A stretch of 41,517 bases of DNA, from positions 1 through 41,517 of the forward strand of contig DKAR01000168.1 in the NCBI GenBank assembly GCA_002450895.1, read 5' to 3'. Below, piece by piece: positions 6,800-17,400 of this stretch. A model generated the notes under the pieces. That model searched no databases and was not told where the DNA came from. It saw nothing but the letters and a program-made list of their open reading frames with translations. Within the stretch, counting starts at the first letter, position 1. Every line of letters starts with the position of its first letter. The position numbers and the translations under genes were made by a program. Source of the stretch: Proteobacteria bacterium UBA6921. Its GTDB lineage: Bacteria > Pseudomonadota > Gammaproteobacteria > SG8-11.

Positions 6800-7279
6800 T
6801 TACTTTTTGTCTTTCTTTCGATAGTCGTCGTGACAGCCTTTGCAGGCGTCGCCCAAATCCTTGGCTTTGCCTTTTAATGCATCAAGACCTTTGCCAGCTT
6901 CATCTGCCAGCGCCGTCACGGCCTCTTTGTACTTTTTGCCTGCATCACCAATCTTGGAGTCGGCCTCCCAGATCTTCGGCAGCGCTTTCGTGTCTTCGGC
7001 GTACTCTTCGTTCGACGTCCCTTTCATCCAGGCGCGGCCATTGTCCAGGCTCAGCATGACTTTCAGGTTGTTCGCCAACTTTTCCGCAAGTGCTGAGTCG
7101 TAGGGCATGTCGCCTTTCGCCATCGCAAACAACGGACCGGCATTGAAGGCGCGAATGCTCATTTCGCCCTGACGCGCCTTGATCGCCGCTTTCTTCGGAT
7201 CGTTATCCGCCGCAGAGGCCGGCAAAGCGATGATCAGACTCACCAGCGATACGCCCAACAGGGCACCAATCTTTCTCAC
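6800..7279 (-). CDS. Cytochrome c' (class II c-type cytochrome)
   Basis: A 159-residue precursor with a clear signal peptide (MRKIGALLGVSLVSLIIALPASA) and a four-helix-bundle sequence ending in the C-terminal haem-attachment motif CKGCH (Cys146, Cys149, His150), as expected for class II cytochromes c. RQGEMSIRAFNAGPLFAMAKGDMPYD is typical of the family's first helices. Cytochromes c' bind NO and CO and are linked to nitrosative-stress protection. Starts at GTG with AAGGAG eight bases upstream. Co-transcribed with the downstream cytochrome b561 gene. The physiological role in this organism is inferred from the family. Confidence 0.93.
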   Translation of the reverse strand: MRKIGALLGVSLVSLIIALPASAADNDPKKAAIKARQGEMSIRAFNAGPLFAMAKGDMPYDSALAEKLANNLKVMLSLDNGRAWMKGTSNEEYAEDTKALPKIWEADSKIGDAGKKYKEAVTALADEAGKGLDALKGKAKDLGDACKGCHDDYRKKDKK

Positions 7280-7477
7280 GTTTACTCTCCTTTTTCTTCA
7301 TTGACAGGGTTGGTACAGAAAATCATGCAGGTTGTTTCCGGAATAATTTATAGATCATGCCCATAAGAAGTATAGGGACGACCAAGTCCCTGCTGAACAC
7401 GGGCCTTAATCATCGATTGATCATTCCTGCTGTTCGTCACCCATCCCGACAAAAGGTTCCGTTGCTGCGTCGCGACC

Positions 7478-7505
7478 AAAATAAAAACGGCGCCCGAAGG
7501 CGCCG
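7478..7505 (-). terminator. Rho-independent terminator of the PhoX-like gene
   Basis: On the minus strand a 7-bp GC stem (CGGCGCC and complement) closed by a TTCG tetraloop is followed by TTTTTATTTT. It lies about 30 bases after the stop codon. A textbook intrinsic terminator. Confidence 0.9.
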
Positions 7506-7536
7506 CCGCTGTCGACCACTTGTTCTTTTTTTCGTA

Positions 7537-8976
7537 TTAGCGCCAGCCGCTGAGCTCGATAATCGTCCCGTGGCCGGTCACATTGTGCTGCACACTGAAG
7601 TAATAGCGTTTGCCGTAACCATCGAACAGGCCGCCCGTCGATTCGGCATTCAGATCGTTCAACGTCACAATCCGCACACATCCGTCCGAGAGCGTGTTGG
7701 CGTCGCTGCCATCGTCCAGGCACATCCAAATGCTGTTGTTGTGAGGATAACCGTCACCGGTCATTTCCACCGCATCGCGATCTTCGTGAATGACCCAGTT
7801 GCCGGTGCCAGGCTGGTAGGCAATGTTGTCCATCATCGACATCGTGCGACTGCCAGTCACCAGGGTCTGGACTTCAGGCGTCGCCAGATTCAGCGCAGCG
7901 TCGCGCACGCTGCCGTCCGTCACGCAGATCGTTTCGCCCCAACTCTTGTCACTGGATTCGTTGCCGGTGTTGTTGGCACAGAAACGTACCTCGCCGTCGC
8001 CTAAGGCCTTCAGATCGATTGCCGCGTCCTCAGGCCGGTAGTAGCCCGTAAGCTTCAGACCGGCAGCTGCAGCGCGCAAATCCGCGCCGTTCGAATTCAC
8101 CACCATCACCCACGAACCCATACCCGTGTTGGTTCCCTGACCGTAGTCGGTGCCACCACTGCGCGATCCAAGGCGCAACCCGTAAACCTGCCCCGAGGCG
8201 AGCGGTGAGTCGGCCAGATCCGTAATGGGTGCGCCGTCGTTCCAAAGTTGATTCGGAACAAATTTGAAATACGCGCCCCCGGCGGTGCCTTTGCCCGGGC
8301 GATTTTCGTCACCGTAATAAACGACACCGTTCGGATAGATCGCGACACCTTCAAACGACAATTTGCCCACAGCCGCGCGATATACCACATGCGTCGGATC
8401 TGTCGTGGTGTTGTCTGCATTGTTGATCGTGACACCGGTCGTATGCAGCGGATCCAAAATCTCAAACATGCGGCCTGCACTGCCGTTTTCTTCAGCGATA
8501 ACCACGGTGCCCCACGGGGTGACATGGGCGGGATCGCAGGAGGTCGTACCGGTGAGAATTGTTTCCACCGTGCCCGTGGCGAGTTCGATGCGCTGTACGC
8601 CGGGATCGGTCGCGCCCTGTTCGTTGCAGGCAATGATGTGGGTCGGATGCTTGTCGTCTGGCCACAGCGCCATCATGTCGATGTTCGCGCCGAGATTTGT
8701 TTCCGCGGAAACAACGCGGGCCCGCAGACCTCGCGCCGCCGTGAGCATGACAAGGGGATTCGCCGCGGCCGCATCGGCATTAACGCTGCGCGTGGACGCC
8801 TCGGCCACCGGTTGGGCGATGCCGAACAATTGTTCCGCACGATCCGTCAGCTGCTGTTCAACCCACGCGCCGAAATCCCTGTGGTCGGCATCATGCGCTG
8901 CTGCAACGACGGGAACACCCGCCAACGCGACAGCGATCGCCAGGGTATTACGAATTGAGAACTCGGATTGCTTCAC
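7537..8976 (-). CDS. PhoX-like (DUF839) exported protein
   Basis: A 479-residue exported protein of the PhoX/DUF839 family, which includes calcium-dependent alkaline phosphatases with a beta-propeller fold. Visible features are a signal peptide (SIRNTLAIAVALAGVPVVAAAHDAD), CNEQGATDPGVQRIEL, TPWGTVVIAEEN, SFEGVAIYPNGVVYYGDENRPG, YRPEDAAIDLKALGDGEVRFCANNTGNE and a C-terminal NWVIHEDRDAVE. The acidic E/D residues in EGVA, RPED and HEDRD fit the metal-binding positions of the family. I start at GTG because GGAGG lies seven bases upstream and the signal peptide follows at once. PhoX proteins typically have a Tat signal; I see no twin-arginine motif here, so export is probably through Sec. Enzymatic activity is not certain. 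Confidence 0.82.
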   Translation of the reverse strand: MKQSEFSIRNTLAIAVALAGVPVVAAAHDADHRDFGAWVEQQLTDRAEQLFGIAQPVAEASTRSVNADAAAANPLVMLTAARGLRARVVSAETNLGANIDMMALWPDDKHPTHIIACNEQGATDPGVQRIELATGTVETILTGTTSCDPAHVTPWGTVVIAEENGSAGRMFEILDPLHTTGVTINNADNTTTDPTHVVYRAAVGKLSFEGVAIYPNGVVYYGDENRPGKGTAGGAYFKFVPNQLWNDGAPITDLADSPLASGQVYGLRLGSRSGGTDYGQGTNTGMGSWVMVVNSNGADLRAAAAGLKLTGYYRPEDAAIDLKALGDGEVRFCANNTGNESSDKSWGETICVTDGSVRDAALNLATPEVQTLVTGSRTMSMMDNIAYQPGTGNWVIHEDRDAVEMTGDGYPHNNSIWMCLDDGSDANTLSDGCVRIVTLNDLNAESTGGLFDGYGKRYYFSVQHNVTGHGTIIELSGWR

Positions 8977-9101
8977 GGTCCTACCTCCAATTGGTTTTTT
9001 GCCGAAATTTACGACGCGAATGCTGGCGAACCGGCATTTCATCCGCATGGCAAGGTTGTGAATCTTTCATGACGTGGGTGGCGCGAATGCTGGCACGACA
9101 G

Positions 9102-9110
9102 TGCTACAAT
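9102..9110 (+). promoter_or_regulatory. Extended -10 promoter element of mfd
   Basis: The element reads TGCTACAAT, a TG-extended -10 hexamer with five of six bases to consensus. No good -35 is visible at 16-18 bp. Its position rules out the ATG at 9109, which overlaps it, and supports the ATG at 9139. A 13-bp direct repeat (CGCGAATGCTGGC) occurs just upstream at 9015-9027 and 9082-9094. Confidence 0.55.
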
Positions 9111-9138
9111 GCGACCCGTTACAGGACGTTGTACGTCA

Positions 9139-12100
9139 ATGACTGAAGCTTCTTCGCACTCACCCCTCAATCCGCACTACAGCGCGCGCCCCGGCGACCA
9201 GACCCGCTGGGGAAGTCTGTATGGCAGCGCGTTTGGACTTGTGCTGAGTCAGGCGGCGCGTACGCACGCAGGTCCGGTGGTGGTGGTCACGCCGGATACC
9301 GCCACGACGAACCGCCTTGAATACGAACTGCGGTTTTACATTGGCAAGGATGACGCGCTGCCGGTGCGCACGTTCCCGGATTGGGAAACCCTGCCCTACG
9401 ACGTCTTCTCTCCGCACCAGGACATCATTTCCGAGCGTCTGGCGACGCTGTACCAATTGCCGCAAATGCAACGCGGCGTGTTGCTGGTCCCGATTACCAC
9501 ACTGATGGCGCGCCTCGCGCCACGCGCGTTTCTCGACGCCCACAGCCTGATGCTGGATGTCGGACAAAAACTCGACCTCGCGCAGATGCGCGAACGATTG
9601 CAGGCGGCGGGATACCAATGCGTCTCGACGGTGTACGAGCACGGCGAATTCGCCGTGCGCGGCAGTTTGCTTGATCTGTATCCGATGGGTTCACGCACGC
9701 CGTACCGCATCGATCTCTTTGACGACGAAATCGAGCAGATTCGTTCTTTCGATCCGGAAACACAGCGTTCACTCGACAAGGTCGAGCAGTTGCGCCTGCT
9801 GCCCGCGCGCGAGTTTCCTCTGGATGAGCAGGCAATCGCACGATTTCGACATAATTTCCGCGTGGCGTTCGATGTCTCGCTGCACGAATGCACGATCTAC
9901 CGCGATGTGAGCAAGGCGCTGGCGCCGGCGGGCATTGAATACTACATGCCGCTGTTCTTTGAGCAGACCAGCACGTTGTTCGATTACCTGCCCGACAATG
10001 CACTGATCGTTACCGCCGACGATGTCGATCACGCCACGGAAGCGTTCTGGACCACGGTCTCGACTCGCTACGAATCGCATCGCCATAACGTGGACCGTCC
10101 GCTGCTTCCCCCGGCAAAAATGTTCGTGCCGGTCGACGAAGTCTTCGGTGGCTTCCGAAAGTTTCCGCGTGTTCGGATGCAGCACTTTTCGCTCGATGAG
10201 CACGCCGCGCATGGGGTGAACTATGCAACCAGTGCGCCGACGCACTTGACACTCGATCCGCGCGCCGCGCAGCCGACGGCAGTATTGAATCACTTTATCG
10301 ATTCGTTCCGCGGCCGCGTATTGTTCGCCGCGGAGACGACGGGCCGGCGCGAATCACTGCTCGAACTTTGCCGCGGTTGCGATTTGCATCCGGCTTCGTT
10401 TGACGACTGGAGCGGGTTCATTGCGTCCGAGGCACCGCTCGGCATCACCGTCGCGCCGCTCGATCAAGGCCTGATGCTCGAAGACCCGCCGATCGCGGTC
10501 ATTGCCGAAACACAGTTGTTCGGCGAACACGCGATGCAACGGCGACGCCGAAAGAAGAAGGGCCGCGACCCGGAAGCGGTGGTCAGCAGCCTGGCCGAAC
10601 TCACCATCGGCGCACCGGTCGTGCACGAGGACAATGGCGTGGGCCGTTATCTGGGTCTGCAAAAGCTGCGCATCGGCGACGTGGAAACCGAATTTCTGAC
10701 GCTCGAATACGCCGACAAGGACAAGTTGTACGTTCCGGTTTCGTCTTTGCACCTGATTTCACGCTACACCGGCATGTCTCCCGACAGCGCGCCGCTGCAC
10801 AAACTGGGCAGCGGACAGTGGGAAAAAGCCAAACGCAAGGCGGCAGAGCGCGTGCACGACGTTGCCGCGGAACTTCTCGACATCTACGCCCGGCGCGCGG
10901 CCCGCGTCGGCTACTCCTACCGCGTAGACGAACACTATCGCGCATTCGCGGCGACCTTCCCGTTCGAGGAAACACCGGACCAGGAAGATGCCATCAATTC
11001 CGTGCTTGACGACATGAAGTCCGACAAGCCCATGGACCGGCTGGTGTGCGGCGACGTCGGCTTTGGAAAAACCGAGGTGGCCTTGCGAGCCGCGTTTGTC
11101 GCAGTCCATGCCGGTAAGCAGGTGGCGATACTCGTGCCCACGACATTGCTCGCACAACAACACTACCAGAACTTCAAGGATCGATTCGCGGACTGGCCAT
11201 TCCGCGTGGAAAGCATGTCGCGCTTCAGTTCGAAGAAAGAACAGGATGCTGTACTCAAGGGCCTGGACGCCGGAGCCGTCGACGTCGTCATTGGTACACA
11301 CAAGCTGATCCAGGAGGGCATCAAGTTCAAGAACCTAGGCCTTGTCATCATCGACGAGGAACATCGCTTCGGCGTGCGCCAGAAAGACCGCTTCAAGGCG
11401 CTGCGCTCGGAAGTCGACGTGCTGACCCTCACCGCGACGCCGATCCCGCGTACGCTGAACATGTCGATGTCGAAGTTGCGCGACCTTTCGATTATCGCCA
11501 CACCGCCTGCACGCCGGCTCGCCATCAAGACGTTTGTCACGCAATGGAATGACGACCTGATCAAGGAAGCCTGCCAGCGCGAGCTGAAACGCGGCGGGCA
11601 GGTGTACTTTGTTCACAATGACATTTCAACGATCGAGAAAACTGCCAAGAGCATTGAAGCGTTGGTTCCGGAAGCAACGGTCCGCTATGCGCACGGGCAA
11701 ATGGCAGAGCGCGAACTCGAACGTACGATGCTCGATTTTTACCATCAACGGTTTAACGTGCTGGTGTGCACAACTATCATCGAAACCGGCATTGACGTTC
11801 CCCAGGCCAACACACTGATCGTGGATCGTGCGGATCATTTTGGATTGGCGCAGCTGTATCAGCTGCGCGGTCGTGTCGGGCGCTCGCATCATCAGGCCTA
11901 CGCGTACCTGATCATTCCGCCACGTTCCGCCATGACGGCCGATGCGATCAAGCGCTTGGAAGCCATCGAATCCATTCACGACCTAGGCACCGGTTTCACG
12001 CTGGCGACGCACGACCTCGAGATCCGCGGCGCGGGCGAACTGCTCGGCGAAGAACAAAGCGGCCAAATGCAGGAAATCGGTTACTCGTTATACCTCGAAC

Positions 12101-12603
12101 TGCTCGAGCGTGCGGTGCAGGCGCTCAAGGCCGGGCGTCAACCCGAACTCGACCGGCCCCTTGATCACGGCACTGAAGTGGACCTCGGTGTTCCTGCACT
12201 GATTCCGGATGACTACCTGCCCGACGTTCACGCGCGCCTGATGCTTTACAAGCGCATCGCGAGCGCGCGTGACGCTGATGAATTGCGCGAGCTGCAGGTG
12301 GAAATGATCGATCGCTTCGGGTTGCTGCCGGATCAAATCAAGAATTTGTTCCGGATTACCGAGATCAAACTCCGGGCAACCCCGCTGGGGATGCGCAAGA
12401 TCGAGATGGGCTCGGGCGGCGGGCGTTTCATTTTCAACGCACAACCGAACATTGATCCGATGAAGATCATTGCGCTCGTGCAAAAACAACCCAAGGTCTA
12501 CAAGCTGGACGGCAGCGACAAACTTCGCATGACGCAGCCGCTCGCCAACGGCGAAGAACGCTTCGCCGCTGTCGAACAACTTGTATCTGCCCTCGGCCGC
12601 TAA
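9139..12603 (+). CDS. mfd: Transcription-repair coupling factor
   Basis: Mfd displaces RNA polymerase stalled at DNA lesions and recruits UvrA. The 1154-residue product has all expected parts: an N-terminal UvrB-homology region (EYELRFYIGKDDALPVRTFPDWETLPYD), the CarD-like RNA polymerase interaction domain near residues 490-554 (GVGRYLGLQKLRIG to YVPVSSLHLISRY), a RecG-like ATPase with Walker A GDVGFGKTE (about 637) and DEEH box (about 737), and the translocation motif region ETGIDVPQANTLIV to LYQLRGRVGRS (about 880-915). The C-terminal UvrA-masking domain is present. An in-frame ATG ten codons upstream overlaps the promoter -10 and is rejected. The 3' end overlaps the facing gene by four bases. 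Confidence 0.98.
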   Translation: MTEASSHSPLNPHYSARPGDQTRWGSLYGSAFGLVLSQAARTHAGPVVVVTPDTATTNRLEYELRFYIGKDDALPVRTFPDWETLPYDVFSPHQDIISERLATLYQLPQMQRGVLLVPITTLMARLAPRAFLDAHSLMLDVGQKLDLAQMRERLQAAGYQCVSTVYEHGEFAVRGSLLDLYPMGSRTPYRIDLFDDEIEQIRSFDPETQRSLDKVEQLRLLPAREFPLDEQAIARFRHNFRVAFDVSLHECTIYRDVSKALAPAGIEYYMPLFFEQTSTLFDYLPDNALIVTADDVDHATEAFWTTVSTRYESHRHNVDRPLLPPAKMFVPVDEVFGGFRKFPRVRMQHFSLDEHAAHGVNYATSAPTHLTLDPRAAQPTAVLNHFIDSFRGRVLFAAETTGRRESLLELCRGCDLHPASFDDWSGFIASEAPLGITVAPLDQGLMLEDPPIAVIAETQLFGEHAMQRRRRKKKGRDPEAVVSSLAELTIGAPVVHEDNGVGRYLGLQKLRIGDVETEFLTLEYADKDKLYVPVSSLHLISRYTGMSPDSAPLHKLGSGQWEKAKRKAAERVHDVAAELLDIYARRAARVGYSYRVDEHYRAFAATFPFEETPDQEDAINSVLDDMKSDKPMDRLVCGDVGFGKTEVALRAAFVAVHAGKQVAILVPTTLLAQQHYQNFKDRFADWPFRVESMSRFSSKKEQDAVLKGLDAGAVDVVIGTHKLIQEGIKFKNLGLVIIDEEHRFGVRQKDRFKALRSEVDVLTLTATPIPRTLNMSMSKLRDLSIIATPPARRLAIKTFVTQWNDDLIKEACQRELKRGGQVYFVHNDISTIEKTAKSIEALVPEATVRYAHGQMAERELERTMLDFYHQRFNVLVCTTIIETGIDVPQANTLIVDRADHFGLAQLYQLRGRVGRSHHQAYAYLIIPPRSAMTADAIKRLEAIESIHDLGTGFTLATHDLEIRGAGELLGEEQSGQMQEIGYSLYLELLERAVQALKAGRQPELDRPLDHGTEVDLGVPALIPDDYLPDVHARLMLYKRIASARDADELRELQVEMIDRFGLLPDQIKNLFRITEIKLRATPLGMRKIEMGSGGGRFIFNAQPNIDPMKIIALVQKQPKVYKLDGSDKLRMTQPLANGEERFAAVEQLVSALGR

Positions 12604-13187
12604 AAAAAGAATCGTGCGATGAATCGCACCGGCGTGGTCAATTGGCGCCGGTCATTGACGACAGCGGAGTAACTGCCATCGCTGTCGAAATCCTCAAACG
12701 CGACGAAGTAGTTCAGCGCGGCGTCAATCGAAAAACTGACTCGGTCGTACGGTTCGTACGCGACGCCAATCGTTGGCGCGAACACCATTCCTTTGGTTTC
12801 AAATTTTGCATTGCGATTGCCGTCCGCATCTTTGTCTTCATACGTCGCACTAAAGATGCCCAGGCGCATCCCGGCAAATCCATAGGATTGTTCACGCCGC
12901 GCAAAGGGCTTGTACAAACCGATTCCGAGCGACAAATAACGGTAGTCCGTCGGCCCAAGGGCCGTGCTGGAATCGCCCGAACTGTCGTAATACTCATCGC
13001 GAGTCTTGCTGTAGGAAAATTCCGGCTCGATGATCAGCTGGGTTTGCGTTTGCACAGGAAACAAAACGGCGTTGGTACCGCTTGAATTCACCTGAACTCC
13101 CAACCCGGCCTTTCCGGCGTGCACGGCGGGCGATGAAAATGACAATGCCAAAGCGGCCGCGAGCAGCCGACACGAAATACGACCCAT
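12600..13187 (-). CDS. Exported beta-barrel-like outer membrane protein of unknown function
   Basis: A 195-residue precursor with a signal peptide (RLLAAALALSFSSPAVHA) and alternating amphipathic strands such as TQTQLIIEPEFSYSK, DYRYLSLGIGLYKPF, YGFAGMRLGIFSATYED, GMVFAPTIGVAYEPYD, VSFSIDAALNYFVAF and a final strand RFIARFFF with C-terminal phenylalanine, the recognition signal for BAM-inserted barrels. About eight strands fit the length, as in OmpX/OmpW-sized barrels. The loop DKDADGNRN resembles a calcium-binding loop. No specific family is recognised. It converges on mfd and its stop codon overlaps the mfd stop. Confidence 0.7.
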   Translation of the reverse strand: MGRISCRLLAAALALSFSSPAVHAGKAGLGVQVNSSGTNAVLFPVQTQTQLIIEPEFSYSKTRDEYYDSSGDSSTALGPTDYRYLSLGIGLYKPFARREQSYGFAGMRLGIFSATYEDKDADGNRNAKFETKGMVFAPTIGVAYEPYDRVSFSIDAALNYFVAFEDFDSDGSYSAVVNDRRQLTTPVRFIARFFF

Positions 13188-13447
13188 GATTACCCCCCCT
13201 TAAGATTTGGATGCCGCCAAAACCCCTTATATGACCGGTAATTTCCCCATCCGGCCAGCAACTTGCGGCGGCACGAGTCTATCAACGCACCTTAAGCCTC
13301 TCAATAAGAAAAATGCGGGCTGCAAAACCGGAAATGCCCGTTAAGCCCTAACAAAAACGTGTCGATAACGAGCCAAAGCGTAATGACTCGATTCCCAAAT
13401 TCCCGGCATACAGACCGGACAAACGACGGGATGACCTGGAGGTTCCC

Positions 13448-14269
13448 ATGTTTAAAACGCTGTCGCGGTGCGCGGTTGGCATAGCACTCTTTCTTGGCAC
13501 GGTCGCATCGAGCGGCGCGGTGACTTATTCATTCTCCATTGCGCCCCAACAAGGCTACGATGAAATCATGCGGCGCTGGACTCCCATCGTCGACTACTTG
13601 AACCAGACCACCGGTCTCTCGCTCGAACTGAAAACCGGCAAAGACATTCCCACCTATCAGGACGATGTCAAAAAGGGCGCGTACGACTTTGCATTTGTGA
13701 ATGCGTACCACTACACCCTGTTTCATGACAGCCAGGGATACAACGCATTTGCGCGCCAGCAGGGCGCGAATTCCGTCGGTATCATCGTCGTCAAGAAGGA
13801 CAGCCCGATCAAGTCTGTCGAAGAACTCAAGGGAATGACTGTTGCGTTTCCGGCGCCGACGGCGATCGTTGCAACCGTACTTCAATTTTCCCATCTGAAG
13901 GACTTGAAGGTCGACGTGCGTCCGACTTACCTGACCACGATGGATAATGTCTATTCCGCCGTCGCGCGCGGCCTTTATCCCGCGGGTGGTGGAGAAATGC
14001 GGACGTTCGAATCGCAGGATTCCACGATTCGCAACGACCTGCGTATTCTCTGGACCGCCAACCCGATGCCGGCCCATCCGTTCTTCGCCCATCCGCGTGT
14101 ACCGAAGGAGGTTGTCGCAAAGGTTCAAAAGGCGATGATCGAACTCGGGTCGACAGAAAATGGAAAACACCTGCTGCGGGCTGTCCGCTTCCAGGGAATC
14201 GAATCAACATCGGATTCCGATTACAACGAAGTCCGCGCACTTAAGCTTTCCATTCCAGATTCACAGTAA
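13448..14269 (+). CDS. Phosphate/phosphonate-type ABC substrate-binding protein (PhnD-like), orphan
   Basis: A 273-residue periplasmic binding protein with signal peptide (CAVGIALFLGTVASSGAV). The PhnD-like family is shown by YSFSIAPQQGYDEIMRRWTPIVDYLNQTTGLSLELKTGKDIPTYQDDVKKGAYDFAFVNAYHY and by VKKDSPIKSVEELKGMTVAFPAPTA, then AVARGLYPAGGGEMRTF. A ribosome-binding site GGAGG lies six bases upstream. No permease or ATPase gene is nearby, and a strong hairpin follows, so it stands alone. Such orphan PhnD-like proteins often serve as sensors or have unknown ligands; phosphonate binding should not be assumed. Confidence 0.85.
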   Translation: MFKTLSRCAVGIALFLGTVASSGAVTYSFSIAPQQGYDEIMRRWTPIVDYLNQTTGLSLELKTGKDIPTYQDDVKKGAYDFAFVNAYHYTLFHDSQGYNAFARQQGANSVGIIVVKKDSPIKSVEELKGMTVAFPAPTAIVATVLQFSHLKDLKVDVRPTYLTTMDNVYSAVARGLYPAGGGEMRTFESQDSTIRNDLRILWTANPMPAHPFFAHPRVPKEVVAKVQKAMIELGSTENGKHLLRAVRFQGIESTSDSDYNEVRALKLSIPDSQ

Positions 14270-14291
14270 TTTTCTGCGTTTTGATCTGCAC

Positions 14292-14323
14292 CATCGCGGC
14301 GCACGTGCGCCGCGATGCGTTTT
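14292..14323 (+). terminator. Terminator-like 26-bp perfect palindrome
   Basis: The 13-base half-site CATCGCGGCGCAC is followed directly by its exact complement, then CGTTTT. It lies 22 bases after the stop of the PhnD-like gene. The short T-run makes this a probable intrinsic terminator. Confidence 0.7.
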
Positions 14324-14418
14324 GGAACCTTAAGATTTGTTCCGCAAACTCACTCATGTCTTTTCACGCACCGACCGTTATACTGTGATGTTCGGAAAAA
14401 CGTTTTCTTTCACGACAC

Positions 14419-17400
14419 ATGCTCGGGTATACGGTCAAGGACATCCAGCGCGCGGTGTATCCGCCCTCATTTGAGCGCGGCGTCGCCTACCAGCGCTCCA
14501 ATCGCGTGAACGGACTGCGTATCGCGCAGGACGGCCGGTTGATTACCGGCATGGTCCAGGGTGACGAACGGGAGCCCTATCGTGTCCAGGTCCACATTCG
14601 TTACGACGATAAGCGCTCCACGGCCATTCACGGCGCCTGTTCGTGCTCGGACCAAACCAACTGCAAACATGTCGCGGCGCTTTTGCTTCAGGCACTGGAG
14701 CATGACGAACAAGCGCCGGAGTCCAGCGAAATCACTGAATCCGCGCCGGATGAAATCGATTTCACGCCCGCCTGGTTCGAACGCATCAAGGCCCATCTTG
14801 CGCCGAAGGACGCCGCGCGAAAGCCGGGTGCCGCGACCGAACATCTGGTGTATGTCCTGACACTGGTCGCAACGAATGAAGGACCGCAGGTCGCTGCGCA
14901 GATTCATGTTGTGCGCAAATTGAAAAGCGGCGGCTATGGCAAGGCACTCCCCTATTCCGGCACTCGAACCGCACGTTACGTCAATGACACCGACCGCCGC
15001 GTATTACAGTGGATGGATGCATTCGCGAAATCAAACAACGCGGGATCACTGCTGACCGGAAAACACGGGGCATTTCTGTTGCGTGAGTTGATCGACACCG
15101 GGCGATGCCACTGGTCCAGCAAGGACACGCCGCCGTTGCGCGAGGGCGATCTCCGCGCGGGAAAATTCGAATGGAAACTTCTCGACGACGGGACACAACA
15201 GCTGCGCTGCACCGGCGATCACGTTGACGCGGTCTTGCCGCTGGAACCGCCATGGTACGTCGACGAAACCAACGCACAATGTGGCCCCCTGACTACCGGG
15301 TTTCCGGATCAACTTGCCGGCGCACTCGCGAGCGCGCCCAAACTGTCCATAGAACAGGCAACGCAAGGCGTGACGCTGCTCGAGTCCATCGATACTGAGA
15401 AGCGCATCCCCAGGCCAAGGCAATTCAGCCAGGTGACACAGCAGTCCGCACCACCGGTACCGTGCCTGCGACTTTTCATGCAGGCCATCCCCGTGCGGCG
15501 TGAACATCGTTGGGAATTCGATGCGTCCGAAGTCTTCGTTGAACTGGCACACCTGTCCTTTGATTACGCCGGTGTCACCACAGATCTGAACGATTCACGT
15601 CGCTTGCTGACCCGCATCGACGGCGATCATATCGTTCGATATGAACGCAATTTCGCGCACGAGCAGGAAGCGCTCCGGCAAATTGAACAATGGCATTGGA
15701 CGCCACTGGAACTGCAGCTGGCCTTTAACGTGCCGCCCGCACACCTGATGGATTTTACGATCCAGGGCACCGACCGGCAGGAGCGGCTCGAACAATTCAG
15801 CATCGAAGGCATCAACACCCTGCGCGCCAAGGGCTGGCGCGTCGAAATTGCGCCCGACTATCCGTTCCGGATTGTTGAAGACATTGGCGGGTGGTATGCG
15901 CACCTGGATGACGATGCCGACAAGAACGAATTCGACGTCGACCTCGGTGTGACGATCGACGGCCATCGCGTGAGCCTGCTGGGCAATTTTCTTGCGATAA
16001 TGCGGCGCCGCCAGCGGCATGGCATGAATGGAGAACGTGGATTTAGCGGCAATGGTTCGATCGTAATGCATCTCGACGACGGCCGACTGCTTTCCCTGCC
16101 GCGCGAGCGAGTGGATGCAGTGATCAAGGCCCTTATGGAGCTGCATGAAATGCAGCCGAAGCGGGATGATGAACATATTCGCCTGGCTAAATCGAGTGCA
16201 GCGCAGTTGGGCGAGATAGAAGCCGCGCTGGGTTCTGACGCGCGCTGGGACGGCGGCGAGAAATTGCGCGAAATCGGCGAGCGTCTGCGCGATTTCCGCG
16301 GCATTGAGCTTGCCGAGCCGCCGCCGGGTTTTCTCGCCACGTTGCGACCGTACCAGCAACAAGGCGTGAACTGGTTGCAGTTTCTGACGCGCTACGGACT
16401 CAACGGCATCCTCGCCGACGACATGGGTCTTGGAAAAACAGTCGAATCTCTGGCCCATCTTGCCATCGAGAAAGTCAGCGGCCGCATGAATTTGCCCTGC
16501 CTGATCATTGCGCCGACCAGCCTGATGGCCAACTGGGAGCGCGAAACACGGCGCTTCGCACCGATGCTGCGAACCCTTGTGCTGCACGGCGACCAACGCA
16601 AGAAACATTTCGACCGAATCGCAGAAAGCGATGTCGTGTTCACCACGTATCCGCTACTGCTGCGCGATGAAGAAGCGCTGTTGGCGCACGAGTATCACCT
16701 GCTGCTCCTCGACGAAGCACAAAACATCAAAAATGTGCGCACCAAGGCCAGCACCGTCGTGAGGCGCGTACGCGCCAATCATCGCCTGTGCCTGACCGGT
16801 ACGCCGATGGAGAACCATCTGGGCGAGCTCTGGTCACTGTTTGATTTTCTGATGCCGGGCTTTCTCGGCGACGAACGCCGCTTCCAGCGCCTGTATCGCC
16901 AGCCGATCGAAAAGGACGGTGACCGCGACCGGCAAATCACCTTGAACCGGCGCATCGCGCCATTCATGTTGCGCCGCACGAAACAGGAAGTGGTGAAGGA
17001 ACTCCCGCCCAAAACGGAAATGGTTCGCACCATTGCACTGACCGGCGGACAGCGCGAACTTTACGAAAGCGTGCGCGCCCTGCTGCACGAAAAAGTGCGC
17101 GAAGAAATTACGCGCAATGGGTTTGAACGCAGCAGCGTCATCATTCTCGATGCGCTGCTCAAGCTGCGTCAGGTGTGCTGCGATCCCCGGCTGCTCAAAG
17201 CGGAAAGTTTGAAAGCGGCAACACAAAAAGCAGGGTCTGCAAAGCTGGAAATGCTGATGGACATGCTGCCCTCGCTAGTCGAGGAAGGACGCCGTGTCCT
17301 GTTGTTCTCGCAGTTCACGAGCATGCTCGACCTCATCAAGACCGAACTGAACGACGAAGGCATCCGCTTCGCGCTGCTGACCGGCGACACGCGCAACCGC

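Noticed and set aside
9109..9138. Upstream ATG for mfd
   Set aside because: The codon overlaps the -10 element TACAAT, so it would not be in the transcript.
15595..16608. 337-codon open frame antisense to the SNF2 gene
   Set aside because: It is the complement of a strongly conserved helicase region; the product is rich in His/Arg/Gln with no recognisable domain, as expected for a shadow in GC-rich DNA.
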